Shown piece by piece: positions 55,335 to 64,000 of a DNA stretch of 64,000 nucleotides. The position numbers were made by a program, and so were the translations under genes. The stretch comes from Eriocheir sinensis (Eukaryota; Arthropoda; Malacostraca; Decapoda; Varunidae): the NCBI RefSeq assembly GCF_024679095.1, contig NC_066518.1, forward strand, positions 11,896,243 to 11,960,242. Direction: 5' to 3'. The notes under the pieces were generated by a model. It had not been told where the DNA came from and searched no databases. It worked only from the letters and a program-made list of their open reading frames with translations. Positions within the stretch are counted from its first letter, which is position 1, and each line of letters begins with the position of its first letter.

Positions 55335-64000
<8,666 letters not shown>

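Overview
The window is anonymous genomic DNA from an animal. It looks like an arthropod, most probably a decapod crustacean. The evidence is compact GT-AG introns, a very high density of long dinucleotide microsatellites (CT/GA, CA/GT, AT), CR1-type LINE fragments with octamer 3' tails, tRNA-headed SINEs and many fold-back (MITE-like) repeats. The taxon is inferred from this repeat profile and was not tested by any search. There are no prokaryotic features such as operons, CRISPR arrays or insertion sequences.

Only two protein-coding genes can be supported, both on the + strand. (1) A 10-exon gene at 31798-36555 has splice phases that join without a stop into a 479-residue product. It has a clear N-terminal F-box and a C-terminal region resembling degenerate beta-propeller blades, and a polyadenylation signal follows at 36803. 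(2) The 5' part of a larger gene starts at 55335 and runs off the right edge. Fifteen exons join in phase into about 787 residues. It has a signal peptide, around ten N-glycosylation sequons, a CARDB-like Ig-type module (exons 5-8), an acidic/Gly/Tyr-rich linker (exon 11) and a helical C-terminal part. I do not recognise the family.

Layout: 1-31.4 kb is gene-poor. It holds microsatellites, a CR1 LINE fragment (3.9-4.6 kb), MITE-like elements (5.1, 7.0, 12.2-12.5, 16.2, 26.3 kb), short tandem repeats (8.4-8.95 and 23.0-23.4 kb), a tRNA-derived SINE (28.1 kb) and a striking 1.29-kb GC-rich near-palindrome (28339-29624) with a half copy beside it. The F-box gene follows at 31.8-36.6 kb. From 36.8 to 55.3 kb lies a second repeat-rich intergenic block: SINEs, a 107/74-bp tandem array, a 52-bp minisatellite, a second CR1 fragment, a 1.1-kb G-rich tract and a 0.6-kb pyrimidine tract. 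The secreted-protein gene occupies 55.3-64.0 kb, with a SINE, a poly(A) retroposon and microsatellites in its introns.

Nothing suggests that the two genes act together. The most unusual structures are the large fold-back, the three-armed fold-back at 16.2 kb, the unassigned CARDB-like secreted protein with an open Thr/Ser-rich intron-retention frame, and the excess of the palindrome TGACGTCA.
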